From [Clostridium] asparagiforme DSM 15981 (GTDB taxonomy: Bacteria; Bacillota; Clostridia; Lachnospirales; Lachnospiraceae), in NCBI GenBank assembly GCA_025149125.1, contig CP102272.1:2790001-2854000 (forward strand): DNA of 64,000 bases, written 5' to 3'. Under the pieces are notes generated by a model. That model was not told the origin of the DNA, ran no database searches, and was given only the letters and a program-made list of their open reading frames with translations. Positions 1 to 8,797 of this stretch are shown piece by piece (the first letter of the stretch is position 1; each line of letters opens with the position of its first letter). The position numbers and the translations under genes are program-made.

Positions 1-218
1 AGCAATTTGCGCTGCTGAAATCCATTGTGGAGATGGCGCGCATCAACGATTTGATGGTGGTGGCGGAGGGCGTGGAGACCCAGGCGGAGCAGGCGATAAT
101 CACCTCTGCCGGGGTGCAGTATATTCAGGGATATTATTACGCCAGGCCCATGCCCGGGGAAAAACTGACTGAATTTTTAAAGCAGGGGCCGGTTATCCAT
201 TCAGAAACCCCTCAATAA
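1..218 (+). CDS. C-terminal fragment of an EAL-domain protein (putative c-di-GMP phosphodiesterase)
   Basis: The reading frame enters from the left edge (first full codon at base 3) and stops at 216-218. The visible 71 residues contain VVAEGVET and, further on, QGYYYARPMP. These are the typical last motifs of EAL domains, which hydrolyse cyclic di-GMP. The catalytic EAL signature and any GGDEF or sensory domain lie outside the window, so activity cannot be judged. The gene ends tail-to-tail with the SufB-like gene on the other strand, and the two coding regions overlap by 26 bases. Confidence 0.85.
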   Translation, partial: QFALLKSIVEMARINDLMVVAEGVETQAEQAIITSAGVQYIQGYYYARPMPGEKLTEFLKQGPVIHSETPQ

Positions 219-1113
219 TCCGCCTCTCAGCCGCCTCCTCCGACAGCCCCAGGGTGCGCAGCTTCACGATCTGTTCCCCGGCGATCCTGCCGATGGCGGC
301 CTCGTGGATCAGGGAGACGTCCCGGCAGCCCGCGATCAGCTCCGGGAAAGCGTCCACCCTGCCCCGGTCCATCAGGATGGCGTCGCACTCCGAGTGCCCG
401 CTGCAGCGGCAGTTTCCCATGAGTCTGGAGCGGTATGTTTGGCGGGAACTGCCCCTGGCTACGGAGCGGGAGATAAGATTGACGGCTGATCCGTCCCCGT
501 CCATGGAAACCGTGAAATCAGTCCGGGCGGTATCCCTTCCGTCGGTCTGAATGCGCTCCCGGATGGTCAGCCGGGCGGCCGCCGCCAGCCGGGCGCTGGT
601 CTTTCGCACCGTGCGGTCCACGCCGCCAAGCTGCACGGTGTCCATCTCCAGAGCGGATCCGGGGCCCAGCACGGCGAAGGTCACCGGATCGATGCGTTTT
701 AAACCGGAGCCGGTACCCGTCCCCACGTGCTTTTCCCGATAAATGACGCGGGAGCCGTTTTCCAGGAAAAAACGGTGAATGCCGTTGTGCGCCGCGTCCT
801 CCGCGCCGTCGGTGTGCACGCCGCAGCCCGCCACAATGATTACGTCGGCTCCGGCGTCCACATAAAAATCATTGTATACCAGATCGTCCACGCCCCCCTG
901 GGTGACGCAGGCCGGGATGTAGACGGTTTCCCCGCGGGCCCGGGAGTCGATGCGGATATCCAGGCCGGGTTCATCCGTTTTCACCGTGATGCGGATGTTG
1001 GGCGAGGACTGCCTGGCGGCGCAGAGGCCGTTTTCCCGGATGTTGTAGGCTCCTGCAAATTCATCTTTAAAACCGGTGAGTATCTTTAACAGCATTTCTG
1101 TGATTTTATTCAT
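193..1113 (-). CDS. SufB/SufD-family Fe-S cluster assembly protein, orphan
   Basis: A 306-residue protein of the SufBD family, the scaffold half of the SUF iron-sulfur assembly machinery. The N-terminal half is the short beta-rich region. The C-terminal half carries the family segment with NCRCSGHSECDAILMDRG, followed by the helical tail (HEAAIGRIAGEQI). It is much shorter than E. coli SufB or SufD and closer to the compact SufB of minimal SUF systems. I chose ATG 1113 because GAGGGGG lies just upstream; the frame is open further upstream, but that part looks non-coding. No SufC ATPase, SufS or SufU is adjacent. The next gene upstream is divergent and the downstream neighbour is convergent. 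It may act with a SufC encoded elsewhere. Confidence 0.85.
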   Translation of the reverse strand: MNKITEMLLKILTGFKDEFAGAYNIRENGLCAARQSSPNIRITVKTDEPGLDIRIDSRARGETVYIPACVTQGGVDDLVYNDFYVDAGADVIIVAGCGVHTDGAEDAAHNGIHRFFLENGSRVIYREKHVGTGTGSGLKRIDPVTFAVLGPGSALEMDTVQLGGVDRTVRKTSARLAAAARLTIRERIQTDGRDTARTDFTVSMDGDGSAVNLISRSVARGSSRQTYRSRLMGNCRCSGHSECDAILMDRGRVDAFPELIAGCRDVSLIHEAAIGRIAGEQIVKLRTLGLSEEAAERRIIEGFLNG

Positions 1114-1220
1114 TTTTCCCCCTCTATGTCCCCTTGTGGTTGTGTGCGGACTTTCCGCGGATTGGACGGTGACAACGTTTTCAGCTGGAAATTCAACCAG
1201 CGGACCGCCTTGATTTGGCG

Positions 1221-1250
1221 TTGACAACGGAAGATCCGTTCTATTATAAT
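1221..1250 (+). promoter_or_regulatory. Sigma-A-type promoter with a dyad in the spacer
   Basis: TTGACA at 1221-1226 and TATAAT at 1245-1250 are separated by 18 bp. The spacer holds a perfect inverted repeat, AACGGA-AGA-TCCGTT (1226-1240), well placed for a repressor. It points at the membrane protein gene starting at 1382. A second, weaker -10 (TATACT, 1328-1333) lies closer to that gene. Confidence 0.55.
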
Positions 1251-1381
1251 ATGCTTTGACCACGCGCGGGAACATTACGAAATATTAAAAATTCGCATAA
1301 GGTGTCGCAAAAACAAAAAAGATGTGGTATACTAAAATGGTATGTCAAGCGATATGCGACTACTGATTGTAAGGAGTACCT

Positions 1382-1804
1382 ATGCTGAATGAGGACAAGG
1401 TCAGATATATGACGGAGCTGGCCATCTTTGAAAAGAATAAAGGCAGGGAAATGTTTTCCATAAACCGTTATTTCAAGGGAGACTACATCAGCGGACAATT
1501 ATTCCGCTCCTTTTTCGCTTACACGTTTTCCTATCTGCTGGTGATGCTCCTGTGGGTGCTGTACCGACTGGAGGATCTTCTGGGCGCGATCTCCTTTGAG
1601 GAGCTGACCGCTCTTGGAAAAAAGTGGGGATTCTGGTACCTGGCCGGGCTTGCTGCGTACCTGCTCATCACGCGGACTGTCTACGCCAGGCGCTACGACT
1701 ACGCTTCCCGGGTCCAGATCATGTACTCGGCAAAGCTGAAACATCTGGTCAAGCGCTATGACAGACAGGAAAAGGGGAATCATAAAGGAGGGAAGACCGT
1801 ATGA
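1382..1804 (+). CDS. Small membrane protein of unknown function
   Basis: A 140-residue protein with a charged N-terminus and two clear hydrophobic segments (about residues 43-60 and 83-97), followed by a basic cytoplasmic-looking tail (KLKHLVKRYDRQEKGNHKGGK). AAGGAG precedes the ATG. The last four bases (ATGA) overlap the start of the next gene, which implies translational coupling. I do not recognise the family. Position upstream of cdaA suggests an envelope or osmotic role, but that is inference only. Confidence 0.7.
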   Translation: MLNEDKVRYMTELAIFEKNKGREMFSINRYFKGDYISGQLFRSFFAYTFSYLLVMLLWVLYRLEDLLGAISFEELTALGKKWGFWYLAGLAAYLLITRTVYARRYDYASRVQIMYSAKLKHLVKRYDRQEKGNHKGGKTV

Positions 1805-2751
1805 CAAGTCTCCTCGTAATGAAGGAACATCTGAAGGCCTTTTATGCGAAATACAATATCGTGATACAGCCGATTCTGCGATTTATCTTGGGAATGTGCG
1901 CGTTTTATTGCCTGAACACCAACATCGGCTACATGACCAGGCTGAAGAATCCTCTGGTGCCGCTGCTGTTATCTCTGGCGGGGGCGCTGTTGCCCTACGG
2001 GGCTATTGTATTTTTTGCAGGCTGTTTTATGATCGCCCACATCTATGCGGTTTCCTTTGAGATGGCGCTGATCGCCCTGGTGCTGATCCTGATTGTGGCC
2101 ATCCTTTACTTTGGCTTCCGGCCCGGAGACTGCTTCCTGATGCTTCTCACACCTATGGCGTTTATGATGAAGATCCCCTATGCGGTGCCGCTGTTAGTGG
2201 GGCTTGGCGGAAGCCTGGCTTCGGTGATTCCGGTGGGCTGCGGCGTGTTCATCTATTACATGATGATGTATGTGAAGCAGAACGCGGGGGTGCTGACCAA
2301 CGACACCTCGGTGGATATTGTGCAGAAGTACAGTCAGATTATCAAGTCCGTGACCTTCAACAAGACCATGATGGTGATGATCGCCACCTGCGCGGCCGGG
2401 ATTCTGGTCGTGTACCTGATCCGCCGCCTGTCCCTCAATTACGCCTGGAGCATCGCCATCGTGGCGGGCTGCGTGGCACAGCTGCTGGTGATCTTTGTGG
2501 GGGATTTCGTGTTCGGCGTGTCCGTGCCCACGGGACAGCTCTTGGCCGGAATGACGGCTTCGGCGCTGCTGGCGCTGGTCTACGATTTCTTTATTTTTTC
2601 TGTGGATTACAGCAGGACGGAGTATGTGCAGTTTGAGGACGACGATTATTACTACTATGTGAAGGCAGTGCCCAAGATGACGGTGAGCACACCGGACGTC
2701 AAGGTGCAGAAAATCAGTACCCGCAAGCGGAGTGGAAGAGAGCGGGCATAA
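1801..2751 (+). CDS. Polytopic membrane protein of unknown function
   Basis: A 316-residue protein with around eight hydrophobic segments and a cytoplasmic C-terminus. The C-terminus has an acidic-tyrosine run (FEDDDYYYYVKAVPKM) followed by a basic tail. Its start overlaps the stop of the preceding small membrane protein. It ends 41 bases before cdaA, so the four genes from 1382 to 4983 probably form one transcript. No catalytic or transporter motif was recognised. The tyrosine/acid stretch before a basic end looks like a cytoplasmic interaction tail. Confidence 0.75.
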   Translation: MTSLLVMKEHLKAFYAKYNIVIQPILRFILGMCAFYCLNTNIGYMTRLKNPLVPLLLSLAGALLPYGAIVFFAGCFMIAHIYAVSFEMALIALVLILIVAILYFGFRPGDCFLMLLTPMAFMMKIPYAVPLLVGLGGSLASVIPVGCGVFIYYMMMYVKQNAGVLTNDTSVDIVQKYSQIIKSVTFNKTMMVMIATCAAGILVVYLIRRLSLNYAWSIAIVAGCVAQLLVIFVGDFVFGVSVPTGQLLAGMTASALLALVYDFFIFSVDYSRTEYVQFEDDDYYYYVKAVPKMTVSTPDVKVQKISTRKRSGRERA

Positions 2752-2792
2752 ATAATGATGAAAATTTTTGAGATAGAGAGGGAGGTGATGGC

Positions 2793-3665
2793 ATGGCGGA
2801 ACTGATGGAAAAGGCGTCCTCCTGGCTGTCGCTGCTGCCCAGGATTACGATGATCAACCTGTTGGAAGTGGCAATTATTTCCATATTGGTCTACGAGATC
2901 CTTTTCTGGGTGAAGAACACCAGGGCCTGGACCGTACTGAAGGGCCTGGGCGTGATTCTGATATTTGCCGTGTTCGCCGCTGTGCTGCACCTGAACACCA
3001 TCCTGTGGATTTTGGAGAAGACCACGGGAATCGCGGTGACGGCGCTGCTGGTGGTGTTCCAGCCGGAGCTGCGCAAGGCGCTTGAGCAGCTGGGCAGCCA
3101 GAATATTATATCCAATATCCTGAGTTTTGACGATGCGAAGGACCACAGGAGCTTTGACGACAAGACCATCAACGAGCTGGTCCGCGCCACCTTTGAGATG
3201 GCCAAGGTAAAGACCGGCGCTCTGATGGTGATCGAGCGCGCCGCCTCCTTAAAGGAGATCGAGCGCACGGGTATCGAGGTCAACGGACTGGTGTCCAGCC
3301 AGCTTCTGATCAACATTTTTGAACACAACACACCGCTTCACGACGGCGCTGTGATCATCCGGGGCAACCGGGTGGCGGCCGCCACCTGTTACCTGCCGCT
3401 GTCGGACAACATGTCCATCAGCAAGGATCTGGGCACCCGCCACAGAGCGGCGTTGGGCGTGAGTGAAGTGACGGACAGCGTCACCATCGTGGTCTCGGAG
3501 GAGACCGGCAGGGTGACGGTAGCAGAAGGGGGAACGCTTAAGAGAGTGACGGATGCCGAGGGCCTGCGCACCATCCTGGCAGGGGTGAAGGGGCAGGTTG
3601 AGACCGGCAGCCGATTAAAAATCTGGAAGGGAAGGCTGAAGAATGAAAGAAAAGCTGACGAATAA
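2793..3665 (+). CDS. cdaA: Diadenylate cyclase CdaA (c-di-AMP synthase)
   Basis: This enzyme makes cyclic di-AMP from two ATP at the membrane. The 290-residue protein has three N-terminal transmembrane segments (residues about 20-90) and then the DAC domain. The catalytic DGA motif is at residues 184-186 and the RHR motif at 216-218, both intact. The ATG follows GGGAGGTGATGGC. The 3' end overlaps cdaR by 23 bases, the usual cdaA-cdaR arrangement in Firmicutes. glmM, often the third gene, is not present here; ptsH-ptsI follow instead. Confidence 0.95.
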   Translation: MAELMEKASSWLSLLPRITMINLLEVAIISILVYEILFWVKNTRAWTVLKGLGVILIFAVFAAVLHLNTILWILEKTTGIAVTALLVVFQPELRKALEQLGSQNIISNILSFDDAKDHRSFDDKTINELVRATFEMAKVKTGALMVIERAASLKEIERTGIEVNGLVSSQLLINIFEHNTPLHDGAVIIRGNRVAAATCYLPLSDNMSISKDLGTRHRAALGVSEVTDSVTIVVSEETGRVTVAEGGTLKRVTDAEGLRTILAGVKGQVETGSRLKIWKGRLKNERKADE

Positions 3666-4983
3666 TCTGGGCCTGAAAATCATTTCCGTCTTCCTGGCGT
3701 TCTTTGTCTGGCTGGCCGTGGTCAACATCTCAAACCCGGAGGTTTCGGATTATCAGGAGGTCCCCTTAGAAATTGTAAATGAAGGCGTGCTGGAGGCCAA
3801 CAACCTTACCTACGAGGTGGTCGGCGGCAAGAACACGGTTACGGTCAGCTACAAGGTTCAGACCCTGGACACCGGCACCATCAAACCGTCGGATTTCCGC
3901 GCTTACATCGACCTGGCGGAGATGTATGAGCCCACCGGAGCGGTGCAGGTAAAGGTGGAGGTGCTGCGCCACAAGAATCTGCTGATCGGACAGCCGGTGG
4001 CCAGGCCGGGCGTGATCCGGATCAGCACCGAGAATTTGCAGCGTAAACGGTTTGATTTGCAGGTATCCACCGTCGGTAAACCGGAGGCTGATTATACGGT
4101 AGGCACTGCTACCATCAGCCCCACCTATGTGTATGTCAGCGGGCCTGTTTCCAAAGTGGGACAGATCAGCGAGGTGGGCATTGAGATCGATGTGGAAAAT
4201 GCCAACTCTAACCGGGCCGGTACGGCTGTGCCTAAATTTTACGATGCCAATCAAAATGAATTGGTGGATCTGGAGACGGACGACCGGGTGACCTTAAACC
4301 ACTCCGAGGTGGATTATGAGCTGGCGATTTTGAAGGAAAAACGCCTGGCTCTGGACCTGAAGGTGGAGGGCAGGGTGGCCGACGGCTACCGCTACACGGG
4401 CGTGGAGAGCAGCGTGAACTCCGTGGCCGTAGTGGGCCTGAAATCCAATCTGGCGGATGTCACCGCAGTCACGATACCGCCGTCCGAGCTGAATATGGAC
4501 GGGGCCACAGGCGACCGGGAGGTGACCATCGACCTGACCAAGTACCTGCCAAACGGCGTACAGCTGTCCGAGGACGAGAACAAGGAAATCACAGTGACCA
4601 TCAAGGTTGAACCTCTGGAGAGCAGGACCTACGTGCTGCCCACCAGCCAGATCAAGCAGGTGGGAGCTTCCAGCCAATATGAATACGAGTATGACCGCAG
4701 TACGATCAATGTGCTGATCCGTGGTCTTAAGGAAGATTTGGACCAGCTGACCGCCGACCAGTTCGGCGCGGAGATCGACGTCAGCGCCATGACGCCGGGG
4801 GAGAACGACGGTGAAGTGATGTTCCAGGCGTTTTACGAAAATTCCGCCTATGAGGTGGTGTACTATGACCACCCGCAGATTACGGTGCGGGAGATCGGAC
4901 CCAGCGCCACCGACGGCGGGGATGAGACGAGCGGAACGGACGACGGTGAAACCGCGGCGGATGAGACGACGGCCGCCGATTGA
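3643..4983 (+). CDS. cdaR: YbbR-domain regulator of CdaA (CdaR)
   Basis: A 446-residue protein with one N-terminal membrane anchor (residues about 8-28, LKIISVFLAFFVWLAVVNI) and an extracytoplasmic region made of several YbbR-type beta repeats. The tail is acidic and Thr-rich (residues about 425-446). In this family CdaR binds CdaA at the membrane and modulates c-di-AMP synthesis. The start lies inside the end of cdaA, which implies translational coupling. The low-complexity tail looks like a disordered wall-exposed end. Confidence 0.9.
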   Translation: MKEKLTNNLGLKIISVFLAFFVWLAVVNISNPEVSDYQEVPLEIVNEGVLEANNLTYEVVGGKNTVTVSYKVQTLDTGTIKPSDFRAYIDLAEMYEPTGAVQVKVEVLRHKNLLIGQPVARPGVIRISTENLQRKRFDLQVSTVGKPEADYTVGTATISPTYVYVSGPVSKVGQISEVGIEIDVENANSNRAGTAVPKFYDANQNELVDLETDDRVTLNHSEVDYELAILKEKRLALDLKVEGRVADGYRYTGVESSVNSVAVVGLKSNLADVTAVTIPPSELNMDGATGDREVTIDLTKYLPNGVQLSEDENKEITVTIKVEPLESRTYVLPTSQIKQVGASSQYEYEYDRSTINVLIRGLKEDLDQLTADQFGAEIDVSAMTPGENDGEVMFQAFYENSAYEVVYYDHPQITVREIGPSATDGGDETSGTDDGETAADETTAAD

Positions 4984-5014
4984 GAATATGGCAGTAGGTA
5001 AGGAGAGATAGCTT

Positions 5015-5278
5015 ATGGTAAGTGCGGTAACAGTTATTAAAAATCCCTCCGGTCTGCATTTGCGGCCGGCCGGCATCCTGTGCAAGGAGGCGCTGTTGTT
5101 CCGGTCGACGATCACCTTCAAGATCGGAAGTACGACTGCCAACGCCAAGAGCGTTCTGAGCGTGCTGGGGGCCTGCGTCAAATCCGGCGACGCGGTTGAG
5201 TTTATCTGCGACGGACCGGACGAGGAGCAGGCGCTGGCCGCGATGGTCAGAATCGTGGAGAGCGGATTGGGTGAGTAA
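5015..5278 (+). CDS. ptsH: Phosphocarrier protein HPr, canonical copy
   Basis: An 87-residue HPr that accepts phosphate from Enzyme I and passes it to sugar-specific EIIA proteins. The active-site motif GLHLRPA gives His15 and Arg17, and AKSVL gives Ser46 in the position recognised by HPr kinase. Both sites are therefore intact, so this copy can work in transport and in CcpA-type repression. It sits 75 bases upstream of ptsI, with a hairpin between them. It is the only one of the three HPr-like proteins in the window with both residues. Confidence 0.95.
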   Translation: MVSAVTVIKNPSGLHLRPAGILCKEALLFRSTITFKIGSTTANAKSVLSVLGACVKSGDAVEFICDGPDEEQALAAMVRIVESGLGE

Positions 5279-5285
5279 CAGCGGA

Positions 5286-5308
5286 CGGGGTGCCGATTCG
5301 GCACCCCG
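5286..5308 (+). other. Perfect hairpin between ptsH and ptsI
   Basis: An 11-bp perfect inverted repeat (arms 5286-5296 and 5298-5308) lies just after the ptsH stop. No T-run follows it, so it is not a standard intrinsic terminator. It may be an RNA processing or stability element that sets the HPr to Enzyme I ratio. Confidence 0.6.
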
Positions 5309-5353
5309 AATGCTGTGAGTATAAATATTTAATACAATAAGGAGGTAATCATT

Positions 5354-7075
5354 ATGAAAAAGGGAACGAGCGCTTCATCCGGTATCGGAATCGGCAAGGC
5401 AGTCATTGTGGAAGAGGCTGAGCTGGTCATCAAACGGGAGAACGTTTCGGATGTGGAGGCTGAGCTTGGGCGTTTTAAGGGGGCGCTTGAGCAGAGCGTA
5501 AAGGACACCGAGGAGCTGGCGGCGGATTTGGCCACCAGAGTGGGAGAGAAGGAAGCGGAGATTCTGCAGGGGCACATCATGCTGCTGTCCGATCCCATGC
5601 TCACCGGCGAGATTGAGAATTCCATCAAAAACGACGGCGTCAACAGCGAGTTTGCCATTGAGACCGTTTGCAATATGTACGCCGACATGTTCGCCTCTAT
5701 GGGGGACGAGCTTATGCAGCAGAGAGCCACGGACATGCGCGACATCAAGACCAGGATGCAGAAGATCCTTCTGGGTGTCCGCTCTGTGGATATCGCGTCC
5801 CTTCCGGCCGGCAGCGTGATTGTCGCAAAGGATCTGACGCCCTCCATGACGGCAGGGATCAACCCGGCCAATGTGACCGGTATCGTCACCGAGCTGGGCG
5901 GCCGTACCTCCCACAGCGCCATTCTGGCCCGCGCCCTGGAGATTCCGGCGGTTGTGGCTGTGGAGAACCTGATGGAGCAGGTGAAGGACGGAGACGACCT
6001 GGTGCTGGACGGAAGCACGGGTGAAGTGATGGTGAATCCGGACGCGGCGGTGAGAGCGGAGTATGAGACCAAGCGTGACGTATTCTTAAAGGAGAAAAAG
6101 GAGCTGGAGCAGTACATCGGCAAGCCCTCCGTCACCAAGGACGGCGTGCAGGTGGAGATTGTGGCCAACATCGGCAAGCCCGAGGACGCGGAGAAGGTGC
6201 TCCAGTACGACGGCGAGGGCGTGGGCCTGTTCCGCACGGAATTCCTGTTTATGGACCGCACCTCCATGCCCACGGAGGAAGAGCAGTTTGAGGCGTACAA
6301 GAAGGTGGCCATCGCTATGAACGGCAAGCCGGTGATCATCCGCACCCTGGATATTGGCGGCGACAAGGAGATTCCCTACATGGGCCTGGAGAAGGACGAG
6401 AACCCATTTTGGGGCTACCGCGCCATCCGCTTCTGTCTGGACCGCAAGGAGGATATCTACAAACCGCAGCTGCGCGCCCTGCTGCGCGCCAGCGCCTTCG
6501 GCAACATCCGCATCATGGTTCCCCTTGTGACCTGCATCGAGGAGTACCGCGAAGCCAGGGGACTGGTGGAGGAGCTGAAAACCGAATTGGATGAGGCGGG
6601 CATCGCCTACAAGAAGGACATCCAGGTGGGCATCATGGTGGAGACCGCGGCGGCTTCCCTGATCGCGGATATCTTTGCCAGGGAAGTGGACTTCTTCAGC
6701 ATCGGCACCAACGATCTGACCCAGTACACCATGAGCGTGGACCGGGGCAATAAGAAGGTTTCCTACCTGTATTCCACCTTCAATCCCGCTGTGCTGCGCA
6801 GCATCCGCCACATCATCGCCTGCGGCCGCGAGGCCGGCATCATGGTCGGCATGTGCGGCGAGGCGGCCAGCGATCCCATGATGATCCCGCTGCTTCTGGC
6901 GTTTGGATTGAATGAGTTCAGTATGAGCGCGTCTGCCATTCTGCGGGCGAGAAAGATGGTAACCGAGTACAGTGTGCAGGAACTCCAGGCGGTTGCGGAC
7001 AAGGCCATGAGCTTTGCGACCACGGCTGAGGTGGAGCAGTACATGAAAGAATTTGTGGAGAGCGGAACGGTTTAA
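5354..7075 (+). CDS. ptsI: PTS Enzyme I (phosphoenolpyruvate-protein phosphotransferase)
   Basis: A 573-residue Enzyme I that starts the PTS cascade by taking phosphate from PEP. The N-terminal HPr-binding and swivelling domains carry GGRTSHSAIL with the phosphorylated His187. The C-terminal PEP-binding barrel carries GVGLFRTEFLF, the VETAAA segment, the Mg-binding GTNDLTQY and the conserved GMCGE cysteine. Length is normal. AAGGAGG precedes the ATG. It is the only Enzyme I in the window and presumably serves the PTS permeases at 10514 and 41803-43901. Its stop overlaps the ATG of the next gene by one base. Confidence 0.96.
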   Translation: MKKGTSASSGIGIGKAVIVEEAELVIKRENVSDVEAELGRFKGALEQSVKDTEELAADLATRVGEKEAEILQGHIMLLSDPMLTGEIENSIKNDGVNSEFAIETVCNMYADMFASMGDELMQQRATDMRDIKTRMQKILLGVRSVDIASLPAGSVIVAKDLTPSMTAGINPANVTGIVTELGGRTSHSAILARALEIPAVVAVENLMEQVKDGDDLVLDGSTGEVMVNPDAAVRAEYETKRDVFLKEKKELEQYIGKPSVTKDGVQVEIVANIGKPEDAEKVLQYDGEGVGLFRTEFLFMDRTSMPTEEEQFEAYKKVAIAMNGKPVIIRTLDIGGDKEIPYMGLEKDENPFWGYRAIRFCLDRKEDIYKPQLRALLRASAFGNIRIMVPLVTCIEEYREARGLVEELKTELDEAGIAYKKDIQVGIMVETAAASLIADIFAREVDFFSIGTNDLTQYTMSVDRGNKKVSYLYSTFNPAVLRSIRHIIACGREAGIMVGMCGEAASDPMMIPLLLAFGLNEFSMSASAILRARKMVTEYSVQELQAVADKAMSFATTAEVEQYMKEFVESGTV

Positions 7076-8511
7076 TGGCAGTTTATTTGATTTGTTACGC
7101 ATTAAGTTACCTGTTGGCCCGGCAGCATGTTTACATGCTGTCCGGGCTGGTTTTGATTACAGCGGCCCTGTGGCTGTACTGGCGGGACTACCGCGCCAGC
7201 CGGGATCTGATTCACCTGCGGGGCCTGTTCTGCCTGGCCTTTGTGGGCGGCCAGGGCGTGTCCTGCTTTAAGCTCAGCCGGCTGCAGACCGACTGGGCCG
7301 GTGAGACCTGGCTGTGTTTTCTGCTGGCGGTCTTAGCGTTCTGGCTGGCCTTTGAGGCGGTGCAGCGGATGGCATCGCGAAAGCGGGAGTGCGGCAGCCG
7401 GGAGCATGGCAGCCGGAACTCCAATCCGAACCATTTTCCGGCAGCGGGGGCCACAGGAGCGTTTTGCGGCAGCTCGAAGCGGATTCTCGTCTGCATGGCC
7501 GGCATCACGGGCGTCTCGGCCCTGGCCTTTGTTTTTGAGGCGGTGAAGCTGGGCTTTATCCCCATGTTCTCCTACGGCGTGCCCCACGCCTACTCCTATT
7601 TCCATGTCAGCGGCGTGCACTATTTCACGGTGTCCTGCGTGCTGGTGCCCAGCCTGTTCGTGCTCTACCTGTTTTCGCGGGCGGAGGGCGCCGGGGAAAG
7701 CGGCGGCCGGCCGTTCAGAAAGCCGGAGGGCCATTCGGGGGAAAAATCGGAACGCCGGGGAACGGGGACGGCGGCGCCTGACCGCGGACTGATTCTGGCC
7801 GCGGCCGTGACCGGGATATCGATTCTCATTCCGCTGCTGTGCGTTTCCCGCTTCCAGCTGATCCTGGCGGTGGGCATGGCGGTATTCACCTTTATCTCTG
7901 TCCGCAGAACCTTCCGGCTCAAATACCTGTTGATCCTGTGCGCCCTCATGGTTCCGGCCTACCTGGCTTTGACGGTGCTGCGCAGCCACAGCGTATCCTA
8001 CCTGAACGGCATCTTTGAGATGAAAAATCCGCACACGCCGATCTTTGTCACCCAGCCCTACATGTATATCGCAAACAATTACGACAATTTCAACTGTCTG
8101 GTGGAGCAGCTGGGAAGCCACAGCATGGGACTTCGCATGCTGTTCCCGGTGTGGGCGCTGACCGGCCTCAAATTCCTGAATCCGTCCCTGGTGAGTTTTC
8201 CGATCTTTGTGACAAAGGAGGAGCTGACCACGGTGACACTGATCTACGACGCCTATTACGATTTCGGGATGTTGGGAATTCTGCTGTTCGGCCTGTTGAC
8301 CGGAGCGGTCTGCGCGCTTTTGTACCGGCTGCGCACACGGGCATCCAATCCCGTCTGCCATGTGATCTACGCCCAGATCGCCATGTACATGGCCCTGGCA
8401 TTTTTCACCACCTGGTTCTCCAACCCGTCCACCTGGTTTTATCTGGCGGTGACGGCCGCAGCATATTGGTTCGTCGGTCACGGATTGCCTTATTTTGGAA
8501 GAGATATGTAA
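7075..8511 (+). CDS. Polytopic membrane protein, probable oligosaccharide repeat unit polymerase (Wzy-like)
   Basis: A 478-residue protein with about ten or more hydrophobic segments and one large hydrophilic loop (residues about 205-238, rich in R, G, E and K). The periplasmic-type stretch VPHAYSYFHVSGVHYFTVS and the later FVTQPYMYIANNYDNFNCL resemble O-antigen or capsule repeat polymerases of the oligo-repeat polymerase family. The ATG overlaps the ptsI stop, so it is probably co-transcribed, although no polysaccharide genes adjoin it. A second hydrophilic stretch near residues 102-135 contains low-complexity SREHGSRNSN. Family assignment is by overall look only. Confidence 0.65.
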   Translation: MAVYLICYALSYLLARQHVYMLSGLVLITAALWLYWRDYRASRDLIHLRGLFCLAFVGGQGVSCFKLSRLQTDWAGETWLCFLLAVLAFWLAFEAVQRMASRKRECGSREHGSRNSNPNHFPAAGATGAFCGSSKRILVCMAGITGVSALAFVFEAVKLGFIPMFSYGVPHAYSYFHVSGVHYFTVSCVLVPSLFVLYLFSRAEGAGESGGRPFRKPEGHSGEKSERRGTGTAAPDRGLILAAAVTGISILIPLLCVSRFQLILAVGMAVFTFISVRRTFRLKYLLILCALMVPAYLALTVLRSHSVSYLNGIFEMKNPHTPIFVTQPYMYIANNYDNFNCLVEQLGSHSMGLRMLFPVWALTGLKFLNPSLVSFPIFVTKEELTTVTLIYDAYYDFGMLGILLFGLLTGAVCALLYRLRTRASNPVCHVIYAQIAMYMALAFFTTWFSNPSTWFYLAVTAAAYWFVGHGLPYFGRDM

Positions 8512-8548
8512 ATTATGTAAAAAAAGTAAACTTTTTATAAAGAAATCG

Positions 8549-8577
8549 TTGACTTTTTTCTTACGGACTGCTATAAT
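8549..8577 (+). promoter_or_regulatory. Promoter of the LicT-PTS operon
   Basis: TTGACT at 8549-8554 and TATAAT at 8572-8577 with a 17-bp spacer. A-rich sequence directly upstream resembles an UP element. It drives the leader that contains the antiterminator target. Confidence 0.8.
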
Positions 8578-8627
8578 TTGGTTTAGTGAGTGAGATTTGT
8601 CTCATTCCAACCTACAATTTGATACTT

Positions 8628-8655
8628 GGATTGTTACTGTTCGGCAGGCAAAACC
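8628..8655 (+). promoter_or_regulatory. Ribonucleic antiterminator (RAT), target of a LicT/BglG-type protein
   Basis: The segment starts GGATTGTTACTG and ends GGCAGGCAAAACC, matching the classic RAT hairpin of bgl/lic/sac operons. Its 3' end is the 5' arm of the terminator at 8652-8717, so binding of the antiterminator would block terminator folding. The first gene downstream encodes such a protein, giving autoregulation. Confidence 0.9.
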
Positions 8656-8717
8656 AATTTTGTAAAGGAGAGAGGCGAATCGTTTATCTCTTTGACAAAG
8701 TTGGTTTTTTTATTTTT
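8652..8717 (+). terminator. Conditional terminator overlapping the RAT
   Basis: A long stem pairs AACCAATTTTGTAAAGGAGAGA (written here only as arm 8652-8673) with the arm 8686-8706 (from tctctttgac to gttggtt), followed by a T-rich run to 8719. It shares its first bases with the RAT, as in licT- or bgl-type attenuators. Confidence 0.88.
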
Positions 8718-8797
8718 TTGAGCTTATCCGCAGCGCTGTGGACTGCTGCACAGAGAGGGGGAGAAAATTGCAGGACCCGTTGACTGGCAAGAGCGTC

